From JBNKHG01 sp050290225 (lineage in GTDB: Bacteria > Pseudomonadota > Gammaproteobacteria > Pseudomonadales > Cellvibrionaceae): a stretch of 49,097 bases of DNA. Below are positions 27,210 through 34,285 of this stretch, in pieces. The translations under genes and the position numbers were made by a program. The stretch is taken from assembly GCA_050290225.1 (NCBI GenBank), contig JBNKHG010000079.1:1-49097 (forward strand). Reading direction: 5' to 3'. Position 1 is the first letter of the stretch. Every line of letters begins with the position of its first letter. The notes below the pieces were generated by a model. It was not told the origin of the DNA. It saw nothing but the letters and a program-made list of their open reading frames with translations, and ran no database searches.

Positions 27210-28829
27210 ATGAGGGTTTCGATTTACCGCTTTGCTCGATTGCTGTTCATGTTATTGCCAGTGGCCCCTGGTGTTGTTGGCGCATCCTGTGAACTGTTAA
27301 CGGATCTGAGGATTCCACACACGGCGATAACACTGGCCAAGCCAGTCCCTGCAGGTGAATTTTCAGCGCCAGATGGTCAATACGCCGGCCGGGTGCTGAA
27401 AGTCCCCAACTTCTGCCGGGTACGGGGTGTCAGCAAACCCACTGCAAACTCTCATATTCAATTTGAAGTCTGGCTTCCCCAGAAAGACTGGAGCGGCCGC
27501 TATTACCAAATGGCCATGGGCGGCGCCGCCGGGAGTATCGATTATCCGAGCCTGGCGCTGGGGCTCAATGCCGGCGATGCCGTCGCCACCACCGACACCG
27601 GCCACGAGGGATCCATTCTTGAGTGGTCCTGGGCGTTGAATCAACCGGAAAAAATCATCGACTTCGGCTATCGCGCCCATAAGGAAACCAGTGATATCGC
27701 CAGGAAAATCGTACAGATGTTTTATGGCGAAAAACCGCACCATGCCTATTTCTCCGGTTGTTCCCGCGGTGGCCACGCGGGCTTTGTAGCCGCGCAACGC
27801 TACCCGGAAGATTGGGACGGTATTGTCATCGGCGCCGCGCCGGATAACTTGCTCCAACAGTTTCGCTATTACACGTGGCGAGGCTTGCTCCGGTCCAAAG
27901 CGCCGGAAGGCTACGTTCCACCGGCCAAGCTGCCCGCCATACAGCGCGTCGCCTTGGCTTCCTGCCCGTCCGAGGCCCAGGTCGTGGACGGCGTCGCCGG
28001 AGATCCAAGGTTTTGTCGTTACGACCCGCGGCAATTGCTGTGCGACGGGCCGGAAAGCGACGAATGCCTGACTGCACCGCAGGTCGAGTTGCTGCGCCGC
28101 ATTTACGAGGGACCCGTTGATGAGCGCAAGGGTGAAGCGATTTATGCGGCGGGGCTGCCTCCAACGATCGAGGCGGTAAAAACCTTTATGTCCGCCGACG
28201 ATGAACGCGACCTGTCAAAGGCAATTGACTTCCGCTTTATCCCGCAATTTTTCGGAAGCTTTGTGTTTGACGACCTCAACTGGAAGCCGGCTGCGCTGAG
28301 CGTCGATCAAGTGTGGAACTTGGGCAAAGACAAACAGATTGCCGGCGAACCCTTGGAGGCGGTTCTCAGTGCGGAGAATATCGACTGGCGCCGCTTTCGC
28401 GACCAGGGCAGTAAAGTGATGCTGTATTACGGTTGGGCCGATATGTTTGTCCCCGCCGAGTTGGCAATCGACCATTACCGGAAGGTGCGCGAGCAAGTCG
28501 GTAACGAGCAAGGCATGCAGGATTTTTACCGCCTCTTTCTCGCGCCCGGCATGGGCCACTGTCTGGGCGGACCGGGAGCCAATGCCTTCGGGCAATTCAA
28601 CAGCACACCGCCTTTGACGGCGGACTCCCAGCACGATATCTACCGGGCGCTTGAAGCCTGGGTGGAAAGCGGTAAGCCCCCCGACAAAATCATTGCCACC
28701 AAATACATCGACGATAAGCCCGAAAAAGGCGTCGCTTTTACCCGTCCGCTTTGTCCTTATCCGGAGGTTGCGGTGTATAAGGGAAGGGGCGACTCCGGGA
28801 AAGCCGCCTATTTTGAGTGCCGAAAATGA
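27210..28829 (+). CDS. Secreted tannase/feruloyl-esterase-family hydrolase
   Basis: I take ATG 27210 as start, giving 539 residues. It directly follows the stop of copy 9 and opens a signal peptide (FARLLFMLLPVAPGVVGAS). An in-frame start at 27150 would lie inside copy 9. The family hallmark, the CS-D-HC motif, is present: Cys184-Ser185 in SGCSRGG, Asp411 in GWADMFVP and His450-Cys451 in GMGHCLGG. A disulphide between the two Cys holds the triad. Family members cleave gallate, ferulate or similar esters outside the cytoplasm. In this operon it could liberate carboxylic acids that the CoA-transferases then activate. The exact ester is unknown. Confidence 0.88.
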   Translation: MRVSIYRFARLLFMLLPVAPGVVGASCELLTDLRIPHTAITLAKPVPAGEFSAPDGQYAGRVLKVPNFCRVRGVSKPTANSHIQFEVWLPQKDWSGRYYQMAMGGAAGSIDYPSLALGLNAGDAVATTDTGHEGSILEWSWALNQPEKIIDFGYRAHKETSDIARKIVQMFYGEKPHHAYFSGCSRGGHAGFVAAQRYPEDWDGIVIGAAPDNLLQQFRYYTWRGLLRSKAPEGYVPPAKLPAIQRVALASCPSEAQVVDGVAGDPRFCRYDPRQLLCDGPESDECLTAPQVELLRRIYEGPVDERKGEAIYAAGLPPTIEAVKTFMSADDERDLSKAIDFRFIPQFFGSFVFDDLNWKPAALSVDQVWNLGKDKQIAGEPLEAVLSAENIDWRRFRDQGSKVMLYYGWADMFVPAELAIDHYRKVREQVGNEQGMQDFYRLFLAPGMGHCLGGPGANAFGQFNSTPPLTADSQHDIYRALEAWVESGKPPDKIIATKYIDDKPEKGVAFTRPLCPYPEVAVYKGRGDSGKAAYFECRK

Positions 28830-28866
28830 GAATCAGCCGGGTTATACAGCGTCGAAGCGCTAAGCG

Positions 28867-29133
28867 TTACCGCCGCCTTGGGACAAACCCCACTTCGTAC
28901 CCGAAGGGTCGGCCGATCTTGTTCAGGGTCTCCAGGGTGGGATTGGCCTCGTCCCGTTCGATCTCCGCCAGAATACGTGGGGAAATGCCGACGATATTCG
29001 TTGCGTAGTCCCGCTGGTTCATGCCGGTGATCCTGCGCATTTGCCGTACCGCCTCGCCAATGCTGATTTCTCCGTTCGCGAGGGCATCCTTGAGGCGCTG
29101 TTTTGCCTGGGTAGGGTCGGTCACTTTCACCAT
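28867..29133 (-). CDS. hipB: HipB-like antitoxin (HTH)
   Basis: This 88-residue protein is read from ATG 29133; the longer open frame upstream overlaps hipA and is not coding. A helix-turn-helix occupies residues 30-75 (MRRITGMNQRDYATNIVGIS, then EIERDEANPTLETLNKIGRPFG), of the Xre type used by HipB to repress the operon and bind HipA. It lies 10 bp downstream of hipA, so the toxin is encoded first, the reverse of E. coli hipBA. It converges with the tannase-like gene, leaving 37 bp between the stop codons. Confidence 0.85.
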   Translation of the reverse strand: MVKVTDPTQAKQRLKDALANGEISIGEAVRQMRRITGMNQRDYATNIVGISPRILAEIERDEANPTLETLNKIGRPFGYEVGFVPRRR

Positions 29134-29143
29134 GGTTCGTTCC

Positions 29144-30463
29144 TCACAGGGCCTGTAGCTGACGGGCGTGATCGCCAATGGCGTGGTGCCGGTGTTCGAT
29201 AATGTCGTCGTCGACACCGGCCTGCCGCAACACATCCGGCAAGGCCTCAATGTGTTTGCCGAACTCACGTAATGCCGCTTTACCTCGGGGAAGGTCGGCC
29301 TCGAGGCGTTCGAGGACTTTGGCCCATTCGGGGGTTCCCGCGGTTTCGGCATCGCCTTCCCACCGGCACACTCGGGCGATGCCCTCCGGGTCAAGGTACA
29401 TGGGTGCGAAATCGAAAAGCGGCGATAATGCCACAGTGCCATTATCACGACGTAATACCACGGTATTGCGCGCATGATTATCCTTGTTGCCGAGCACCAC
29501 ATTGAGGATATCCCGCTTGATATATTCGATCAGATCCGAGCCGGGATCGGTGCAGTAGTCCTTGATGGCCTGGCACAATCGGTCGTGGAAGAGGGGGGCT
29601 CCGTAGTCGGTGACTCCCGCCAGGGAGCAGAGGCTCTCCATGCCCAGGCGTGCAACAGATTTGCCAGGGGTAATTATGCGGTCGAAACGGGGAATAAACA
29701 GGGTGTCGCGCTCCCAGGCCAGCGGCGAGAACACGTTCAGGCCGAGTTGTTGCGCGACGGCCATATAGGCGGCTTCATTTTTCAGGACTTTGCGGTCCGC
29801 TTCGGTTCGGCCCCGGGGGCGCTTGACCAGCCAGCAGGCCGTTACCTGATCGTCCCGCAATACGCCCTCGGCGTGCCAGCGCCCATGGAGGTCCTGCGTT
29901 AACAGAAGTTTCGGCGCCACACCCTGTACGTCGGATGCCCCGGCGGCATAGATGCCATGTTGAAACACGTACTCCACAAAGTGTTCGTTGCGCTCCAGGA
30001 TCTCTGCCCGGGTAAAACCGGGGTGCTTATTCATCGGCGCCAGCTCTCCCGATGCTGTGGGCACTGGCCGTGCCAGGTCTTTGGCGGCAACCGCCTCTGC
30101 GATTCGGAGATTACCCGGTGGGAATGCCGTACCACGCATCAGCAGTGGCCAGTCGGCGGCGGGTCCGTCCCTGATATCCAGGTGGTCGAGCCACTGCTGC
30201 CGGCCATAACCGCTGGGTAGAACGTCGAGCAAAAAGGGGGGCCAACGGTCTTCCTGATTAATAGCGAAATCCACCGGGTAGCGGCAACTCACCCCGGCGC
30301 GCCGGGTTTCGGCGGGGCCCGCATAGCGTCCTGCATACTCCAGGCGATATTCCAGTTCGCACCACCCGCGATATCCCCGGGACTCGTCGCGGATCCGCAC
30401 GGTGGCTGCGGGTTGCCACTGACCGTCGTGGTAGACTTCGATCGTTGCTGTATCCGGATACAT
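29144..30463 (-). CDS. hipA: HipA-like Ser/Thr kinase toxin
   Basis: This 439-residue HipA-family kinase, by analogy, phosphorylates a translation factor such as glutamyl-tRNA synthetase and so induces growth arrest. The catalytic loop LGNKDNHARN has Asp328. The metal-binding SPLFDFAPM has Asp351. The regulatory Gly/Ser loop is at GASDVQGVAPKLLL (about 175-188). Start ATG 30463 has GGAG six bases upstream. It is first in a two-gene operon with hipB, behind two palindromic sites. Length and motif order are typical, and no catalytic residue appears to be lost. Confidence 0.9.
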   Translation of the reverse strand: MYPDTATIEVYHDGQWQPAATVRIRDESRGYRGWCELEYRLEYAGRYAGPAETRRAGVSCRYPVDFAINQEDRWPPFLLDVLPSGYGRQQWLDHLDIRDGPAADWPLLMRGTAFPPGNLRIAEAVAAKDLARPVPTASGELAPMNKHPGFTRAEILERNEHFVEYVFQHGIYAAGASDVQGVAPKLLLTQDLHGRWHAEGVLRDDQVTACWLVKRPRGRTEADRKVLKNEAAYMAVAQQLGLNVFSPLAWERDTLFIPRFDRIITPGKSVARLGMESLCSLAGVTDYGAPLFHDRLCQAIKDYCTDPGSDLIEYIKRDILNVVLGNKDNHARNTVVLRRDNGTVALSPLFDFAPMYLDPEGIARVCRWEGDAETAGTPEWAKVLERLEADLPRGKAALREFGKHIEALPDVLRQAGVDDDIIEHRHHAIGDHARQLQAL

Positions 30464-30481
30464 GGCTTACTCCAAAATGAG

Positions 30482-30535
30482 CCACTATAGTGGTTCAAAG
30501 TTTGGAGAAATACAACATAAAAATCACTTTAGTGG
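30482..30535. promoter_or_regulatory. Two palindromic operators upstream of hipA
   Basis: A perfect palindrome CCACTATAGTGG lies at 30482-30493 and a near copy, TCACTTTAGTGG, at 30524-30535. Both are followed by TT. Their centres are 42 bp apart, four turns of B-DNA, so two repressor dimers would bind the same face. The AT-rich stretch between them probably contains the promoter. HipB is the likely binder, because HipB proteins repress their operons through paired inverted repeats. Confidence 0.65.
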
Positions 30536-30541
30536 TTTATT

Positions 30542-30787
30542 GTGAAGTTTTGCTGTTTGCGTTGTAACAATCTACATGGGCAAGGCTTGCGGATCTTGCG
30601 GGCTACGAAATCGCCGGGGTGGCTGGTATCGGGCCGGGCGTCATTGCTGAAGGGGTTGAAGCGTATAAGCGCGCTATCCCCCATGGTGACTCATTCTTAC
30701 CTTGTGTATGCGGGTGAACCCATGGTATTTAGCAATAATATCACGGCTCTGAGACACGACCGCGTCGCTGATATTTTCCCGGCATAA
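30542..30787 (+). pseudogene. Possible C-terminal relic of a DUF4143 ATPase
   Basis: The 81-codon open frame has no recognisable start region. Its second half (SLLKGLKRISAL, then HSYLVYAGEPMVFSNNITALRHDRVADIF) resembles the last strand-helix of AAA/DUF4143 proteins, where ...LVYGGE...V..L..L closes the nuclease-like domain. The ATPase and the rest of DUF4143 are missing. It sits between hipA and the GNAT toxin, and the remaining sequence to 30897 shows nothing I can assign. The match is by eye and short. Confidence 0.35.
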
Positions 30788-30897
30788 GCGTTATTGGGCG
30801 CTTGGGCGCATGAAACGCACGCCAAGGTTTAGAGCGGCGATCTTATAAAGCAGAGTATTTCAAGTTAAAAAGAGAAAATGCGCTGTTTAATTCACTC

Positions 30898-31449
30898 TTA
30901 TTCGCCCGAATGCGGGGCTGTAGGCCCCGGCAGGGATTTTAGGGGGAGGAATAGCCGATGGGCGCGGGAGCTGAGTTGATCAAAGCCGAACTGGCGGTAG
31001 AAGTGCTCGGCTTGCTCGTTGATGGCGTCGACAACCATGGCGTAAATGGCAATCTCTTCGCCAACGGCCAGGGTGCGCTTCAGGGCGTCCACGAGCAGCA
31101 TTTTGCCAACGCCGTATCCTTGTGCGATTTGGTTGACGGCGAGTCGCCCGAGTAACGCTGCCGGTATGGGATGTCGAGGTAATTTTTGGGCGAGGCGATC
31201 CGGCAGTTCAGTGAGTTCGATGGACAACGTGCTGAGGGTGTAGTAGCCCACGACCGTCCCGGGATTGGCGGGCTCTACTGCGACAAAGGTCCGGCTGATC
31301 CTGCGTTTCAGGTCCTGCCTGGCCTGCCGTTTGAGGTAGCTGTCGAGGGAGGGGATGCCGCAGGAGAAGCCGGATCGGTCGTGGCGGGTGTCCAGTGATT
31401 CAATCGTCAGATTTGTATAGTTTTTGTTTTCGGTATGGCCGGCTGTCAT
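30898..31449 (-). CDS. GNAT-family acetyltransferase toxin (TacT/AtaT-like)
   Basis: This 183-residue GNAT protein carries the acetyl-CoA-binding (Q/R)xxGxG motif as Q110GYGVG115 after ALLGRLAVN. Tyr151 in HFYRQFGF is the usual general acid of these toxins. TacT and AtaT acetylate the amino group of charged tRNAs and block translation. It is encoded 36 bp after a ribbon-helix-helix antitoxin, the standard order. The early CGIPSLDSYL.RQA.QD segment is typical of the toxin subfamily rather than of metabolic GNATs. The target tRNA cannot be predicted from sequence. Confidence 0.87.
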   Translation of the reverse strand: MTAGHTENKNYTNLTIESLDTRHDRSGFSCGIPSLDSYLKRQARQDLKRRISRTFVAVEPANPGTVVGYYTLSTLSIELTELPDRLAQKLPRHPIPAALLGRLAVNQIAQGYGVGKMLLVDALKRTLAVGEEIAIYAMVVDAINEQAEHFYRQFGFDQLSSRAHRLFLPLKSLPGPTAPHSGE

Positions 31450-31485
31450 GGCGGGGCAACTTCCTTGTGTCCGGGCGTTTATGTG

Positions 31486-31773
31486 TCACTTAACGGCGAC
31501 CCGCTGATCGTGTTCCTTGAGCGCCTCGGTGAGTTTGGTATTGAATTGAACGGGTTTTGCCAGTGCGTTGAAAAACGCCTCGGCATCTTCGGCGTTCAAT
31601 TGCATGACCTCATATTCCGCAATGGTTTCTTCGGCACGGGCCAGCGCACTGTTGAGAATGAATTTGCTGACGGTTTGGCCTTCAAAGCTGGCGGCGCGTT
31701 CAAGCAGGTGCTTGGCGCTGTGTTTCAGCCGGAGGTTTATGCGGTCGTCTTTGGTTTTGACATTGGCGCTCAT
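31486..31773 (-). CDS. DUF1778 ribbon-helix-helix antitoxin
   Basis: This is a 95-residue TacA/AtaR-type antitoxin. Residues 10-50 (DDRINLRLKHSAKHLLERAA, then GQTVSKFILNSAL) form the ribbon-helix-helix DNA-binding dimer. The C-terminal tail, from FFNALAKPVQFN, is the part that usually wraps and neutralises the GNAT toxin encoded next. A damaged relative of this gene lies at 34082-34175. The operon promoter should be in 31774-31966, shared divergently with the SDR gene. Confidence 0.87.
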   Translation of the reverse strand: MSANVKTKDDRINLRLKHSAKHLLERAASFEGQTVSKFILNSALARAEETIAEYEVMQLNAEDAEAFFNALAKPVQFNTKLTEALKEHDQRVAVK

Positions 31774-31966
31774 GATCGGTGTCCAATAGCTTTCAGATGT
31801 TGAAAAATGTACGTCAAAATGGTGCCTTTGTCAATCTGGCCCTGGCCGCGCTGCTATATCTGCCGGTGTCAACCTTGATAAATAGTGCGTCTCCGATGGC
31901 TATGGCAACCCGTGGTGATTGAGGTCAGACTCGATTTCTTCGTTGATGTGCAAAGGAACATTCGGA

Positions 31967-32740
31967 GTGAAACAGCTTTTTTCTATCGAGGGCAAAACCG
32001 CCATTATCACCGGCGGCTCCCGGGGTATCGGCGCCATGATCGCCCGCGGTTTTGTGGAAAACGGGGCGCGGGTGACTATCACCGCCCGCACGGCGGAGGT
32101 TTGCCGGGCAACGGCGGAGGAACTCTCGCAGTATGGTGAATGCACGGCGCTGCCGGCGGACTTGTCCACGTTGGCGGGTATTCGGCAATTTGTACAGGCA
32201 TTTTCCGAACGGGAGGAAAAACTGGATATCCTGGTAAACAACGCCGGCCTGATGAAGGGCGCGGCGCTGGCGGATTACCCGGAGTCTGACTGGGACCGGG
32301 AAATGGACATCAACTTGAAATCCCCGTTCTTTTTAACCCAGCAGTTGCTGCCGCAACTTAAGCTGGCGGCCAGTGCCGACGCGCCAGCCCGGGTTATCAA
32401 TATTGCCTCCAATGCCGGCATCCTGCCGCCGTACCGCAATAACGATTACGCCTACACCGCCGGCAAGGCCGGGGTGATTAACCTCACCCGGCATTTGGCC
32501 ATGACGCTGGCGCGGGAGCACATCACCGTGAACGCGATTTCACCGGGGCTGTTCCCCAGCGAGATCACCCGGGATGTGATCGAGCAGTATGGCGACAAGT
32601 TCACCAAAGCCATTCCCCTGGGGCGAATCGGCAAACCGGAGGATATTGCGGCCGCCAGTCTTTACCTGGCCGGACCGGGTGGCGCCTGGTTGACCGGGGT
32701 GAATATTCCTGTTGATGGTGGCAATGTGGTGAAGCGGTAG
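31967..32740 (+). CDS. Short-chain dehydrogenase/reductase, paralogue of the array SDR
   Basis: I choose GTG 31967 (MKQLFSIEGKTAIITGGSRG), because it aligns with residue 1 of the array SDR and has AAAGGA nine bases upstream. An in-frame ATG 31946 and TTG 31919 are less likely. The 257-residue product has TGGSRGIG, NNAG, a catalytic Ser (NIASNAG) and YTAGK. ARGFVENG, EEKLDILVNNAG, APARVINIAS, HITVNAISP and IPLGRIG.PEDIA are shared with the array SDR. The two are clearly duplicates. The copy lies 4 kb outside the array among toxin-antitoxin genes, suggesting that these modules were inserted into a once continuous metabolic cluster. Confidence 0.88.
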   Translation: MKQLFSIEGKTAIITGGSRGIGAMIARGFVENGARVTITARTAEVCRATAEELSQYGECTALPADLSTLAGIRQFVQAFSEREEKLDILVNNAGLMKGAALADYPESDWDREMDINLKSPFFLTQQLLPQLKLAASADAPARVINIASNAGILPPYRNNDYAYTAGKAGVINLTRHLAMTLAREHITVNAISPGLFPSEITRDVIEQYGDKFTKAIPLGRIGKPEDIAAASLYLAGPGGAWLTGVNIPVDGGNVVKR

Positions 32741-32766
32741 TGTGTTCCCACGCGGGAACGGGTGTG

Positions 32767-33897
32767 CTACTCGAAGAGGGAAAAAGCAGCGAGGAATTTC
32801 TGGGCTGGTACAATTCTTTCGCCGGTGGGGTAGGACTTTTCCCGCGCCAACTCTCCTACCACTTGCAGCCGTTCTACCGCTGTGTTCGCGAGAAATTTTT
32901 TGAAATTGGCTGACAGGTTGGCGTCTTTCCATTTTGCCTCGATCAGTTGGATGGGCTTTTTATTCCTGGTGATGCAGAAGTCGATTTCACGGCCATCCCG
33001 TGTTCTGATGTAGTGCAGGCCATGGTGCTCGCCTGCAATATCCTGCGCCCTGTGGATTTCTTTCAGCAGGGCGCAGGCCAACAGGTTCTCCAGTCTGTCA
33101 CCATCATTTCCCTGAACCATGCCGTTGTCGTAGAAGTAATATTTGGGTTCCTTTAGCAGCGCGCGGGCAATGTTTTTGTGGAAGGGGGTCACTTTAAAGA
33201 TCACGTACAGATCTTCGAGCAGTGAGAGCCACTGTTGAACGGTTTTTGGTGATTTTTGGAGGTCTTCAGCCAATGAGTTTGCCGAGACCGGGCTGCCGAT
33301 GCGCGATCGCAGCAGTTCTATCAGCGTCTCGATGGACTGAATATCGCGAACGGCGGATAGGCTCAACAGGTCTTCCCGTAGGATCAGGTTAATATGCGTC
33401 TGCTTCCAGCGATTGTAATAGCGGCGATTACCGCGCAGGAAGGGTTCGGGAAATCCGCCGACTTCCAGCAGGCGCCGGAAAATTTCATCGTTTTCCAAGT
33501 CTGTGAACGCCAACGCTTCCTTGTAGTCGAGTGGGTGAAGGTGGAATTCAAAGTGCCGGCCCGCCAGTGAATCCCCTGCTTTGCGAAAGGCGGAGAGTTT
33601 TGCGCTTCCTGTGACTAGCAACGCGGGAGGAATGCCTTCCACATCGTAAATGCCTTTTAGCCAGGCCTTCCATTCGGGCATTTTATGGAGTTCGTCTAGA
33701 ATAATGAGCGCTTTATTGCGGTCCCAGGCTTTTTCACGCAATAGCATGCGGTGCTCGGCCAAGTCGTAGCTGAGGTACTGGTAATCCTCCATCAGCATTT
33801 TCGACAGAGTCGTCTTGCCGCATTGTCGTGGCCCCATCAGCAGCACAATTTTGTGGGGCAGGTCCTCCAGCAGGTGGTCCTTGAGGTATCGTTCCAT
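32767..33897 (-). CDS. AAA ATPase with DUF4143 domain
   Basis: This 376-residue protein is read from ATG 33897; a TTG at 33957 would add 20 residues but overlaps an inverted repeat. Walker A is GPRQCGKTT (22-30) and Walker B is LIILDEL (64-70). After an arginine-rich middle and a winged-helix-like segment (SANSLAEDLQKSPKTVQQWL), the DUF4143 part ends in GREIDFCI....IQLIEAKW, the pattern of a PD-(D/E)XK-like fold. The role of this widespread family is not settled; it often behaves as an orphan mobile gene. Its stop lies 26 bp from the stop of the SDR gene, convergent. Confidence 0.85.
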   Translation of the reverse strand: MERYLKDHLLEDLPHKIVLLMGPRQCGKTTLSKMLMEDYQYLSYDLAEHRMLLREKAWDRNKALIILDELHKMPEWKAWLKGIYDVEGIPPALLVTGSAKLSAFRKAGDSLAGRHFEFHLHPLDYKEALAFTDLENDEIFRRLLEVGGFPEPFLRGNRRYYNRWKQTHINLILREDLLSLSAVRDIQSIETLIELLRSRIGSPVSANSLAEDLQKSPKTVQQWLSLLEDLYVIFKVTPFHKNIARALLKEPKYYFYDNGMVQGNDGDRLENLLACALLKEIHRAQDIAGEHHGLHYIRTRDGREIDFCITRNKKPIQLIEAKWKDANLSANFKKFLANTAVERLQVVGELAREKSYPTGERIVPAQKFLAAFSLFE

Positions 33898-33942
33898 TGG
33901 CTGTGGTCCGTCGCAGGTCTTTTCTGGCTTTTTAGTATCAAG

Positions 33943-33970
33943 CTCCAAAAAAGTCAAGACATTTTTGGAG
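33943..33970. promoter_or_regulatory. Inverted repeat upstream of the DUF4143 ATPase
   Basis: CTCCAAAAA (33943-33951) and TTTTTGGAG (33962-33970) form nine-base arms around a 10-base spacer. They lie 46-73 bp upstream of the ATG chosen for the ATPase gene. The site suits an operator better than a terminator for that gene. Its presence argues against the upstream TTG start. Confidence 0.45.
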
Positions 33971-34081
33971 TTTGATTCAAGAATGCCTCGATTGCTCTAC
34001 ACTGCGATAACACCAAGTCGTCCCGAGAATGCTTGATGGCGTACTCGCAGGCTTAGTGGTTCAATTCAGGTTGTTATCGTG

Positions 34082-34175
34082 TTGGCCGCCGATGTGCTCG
34101 AGCAGGCGCTTGGCGTTGAGTCTCAGTCGAAGGTTGATGTGGGGGAGGGGGATTTTTTGGTTGCGTTAATGGTCA
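34082..34175 (-). pseudogene. Relic of a DUF1778 antitoxin
   Basis: On the - strand, from 34138 down to 34085, the sequence reads INLRLRLNAKRLLEHIGG. This matches the start of the intact antitoxin at 31486-31773 (INLRLKHSAKHLLERAA). An upstream stretch reading TINATKK in another frame corresponds to the N-terminus, so there is a frameshift. The rest of the gene and any toxin are gone. It shows that a second antitoxin locus once stood here. The remainder of the 33971-34285 gap shows nothing further. Confidence 0.6.
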
Positions 34176-34285
34176 ACTGCGATAAAAATCGAGTCCCGGC
34201 AGGGCATTGTTCCCGTCTCCAGATTGCTTCATTCTACCGAATTGGTGCAGGTCAAAACAGGCAATAATGGAGGCAACGACAACTG

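Noticed and set aside
27363..28034. 223-codon - strand open frame opposite the tannase-like gene
   Set aside because: It overlaps the part carrying SGCSRGG and conserved family sequence on the + strand; a shadow frame.
28867..29502. 211-codon extended version of the hipB frame
   Set aside because: The first 123 codons overlap hipA in another frame and have no family resemblance; the HipB-like part begins at ATG 29133.
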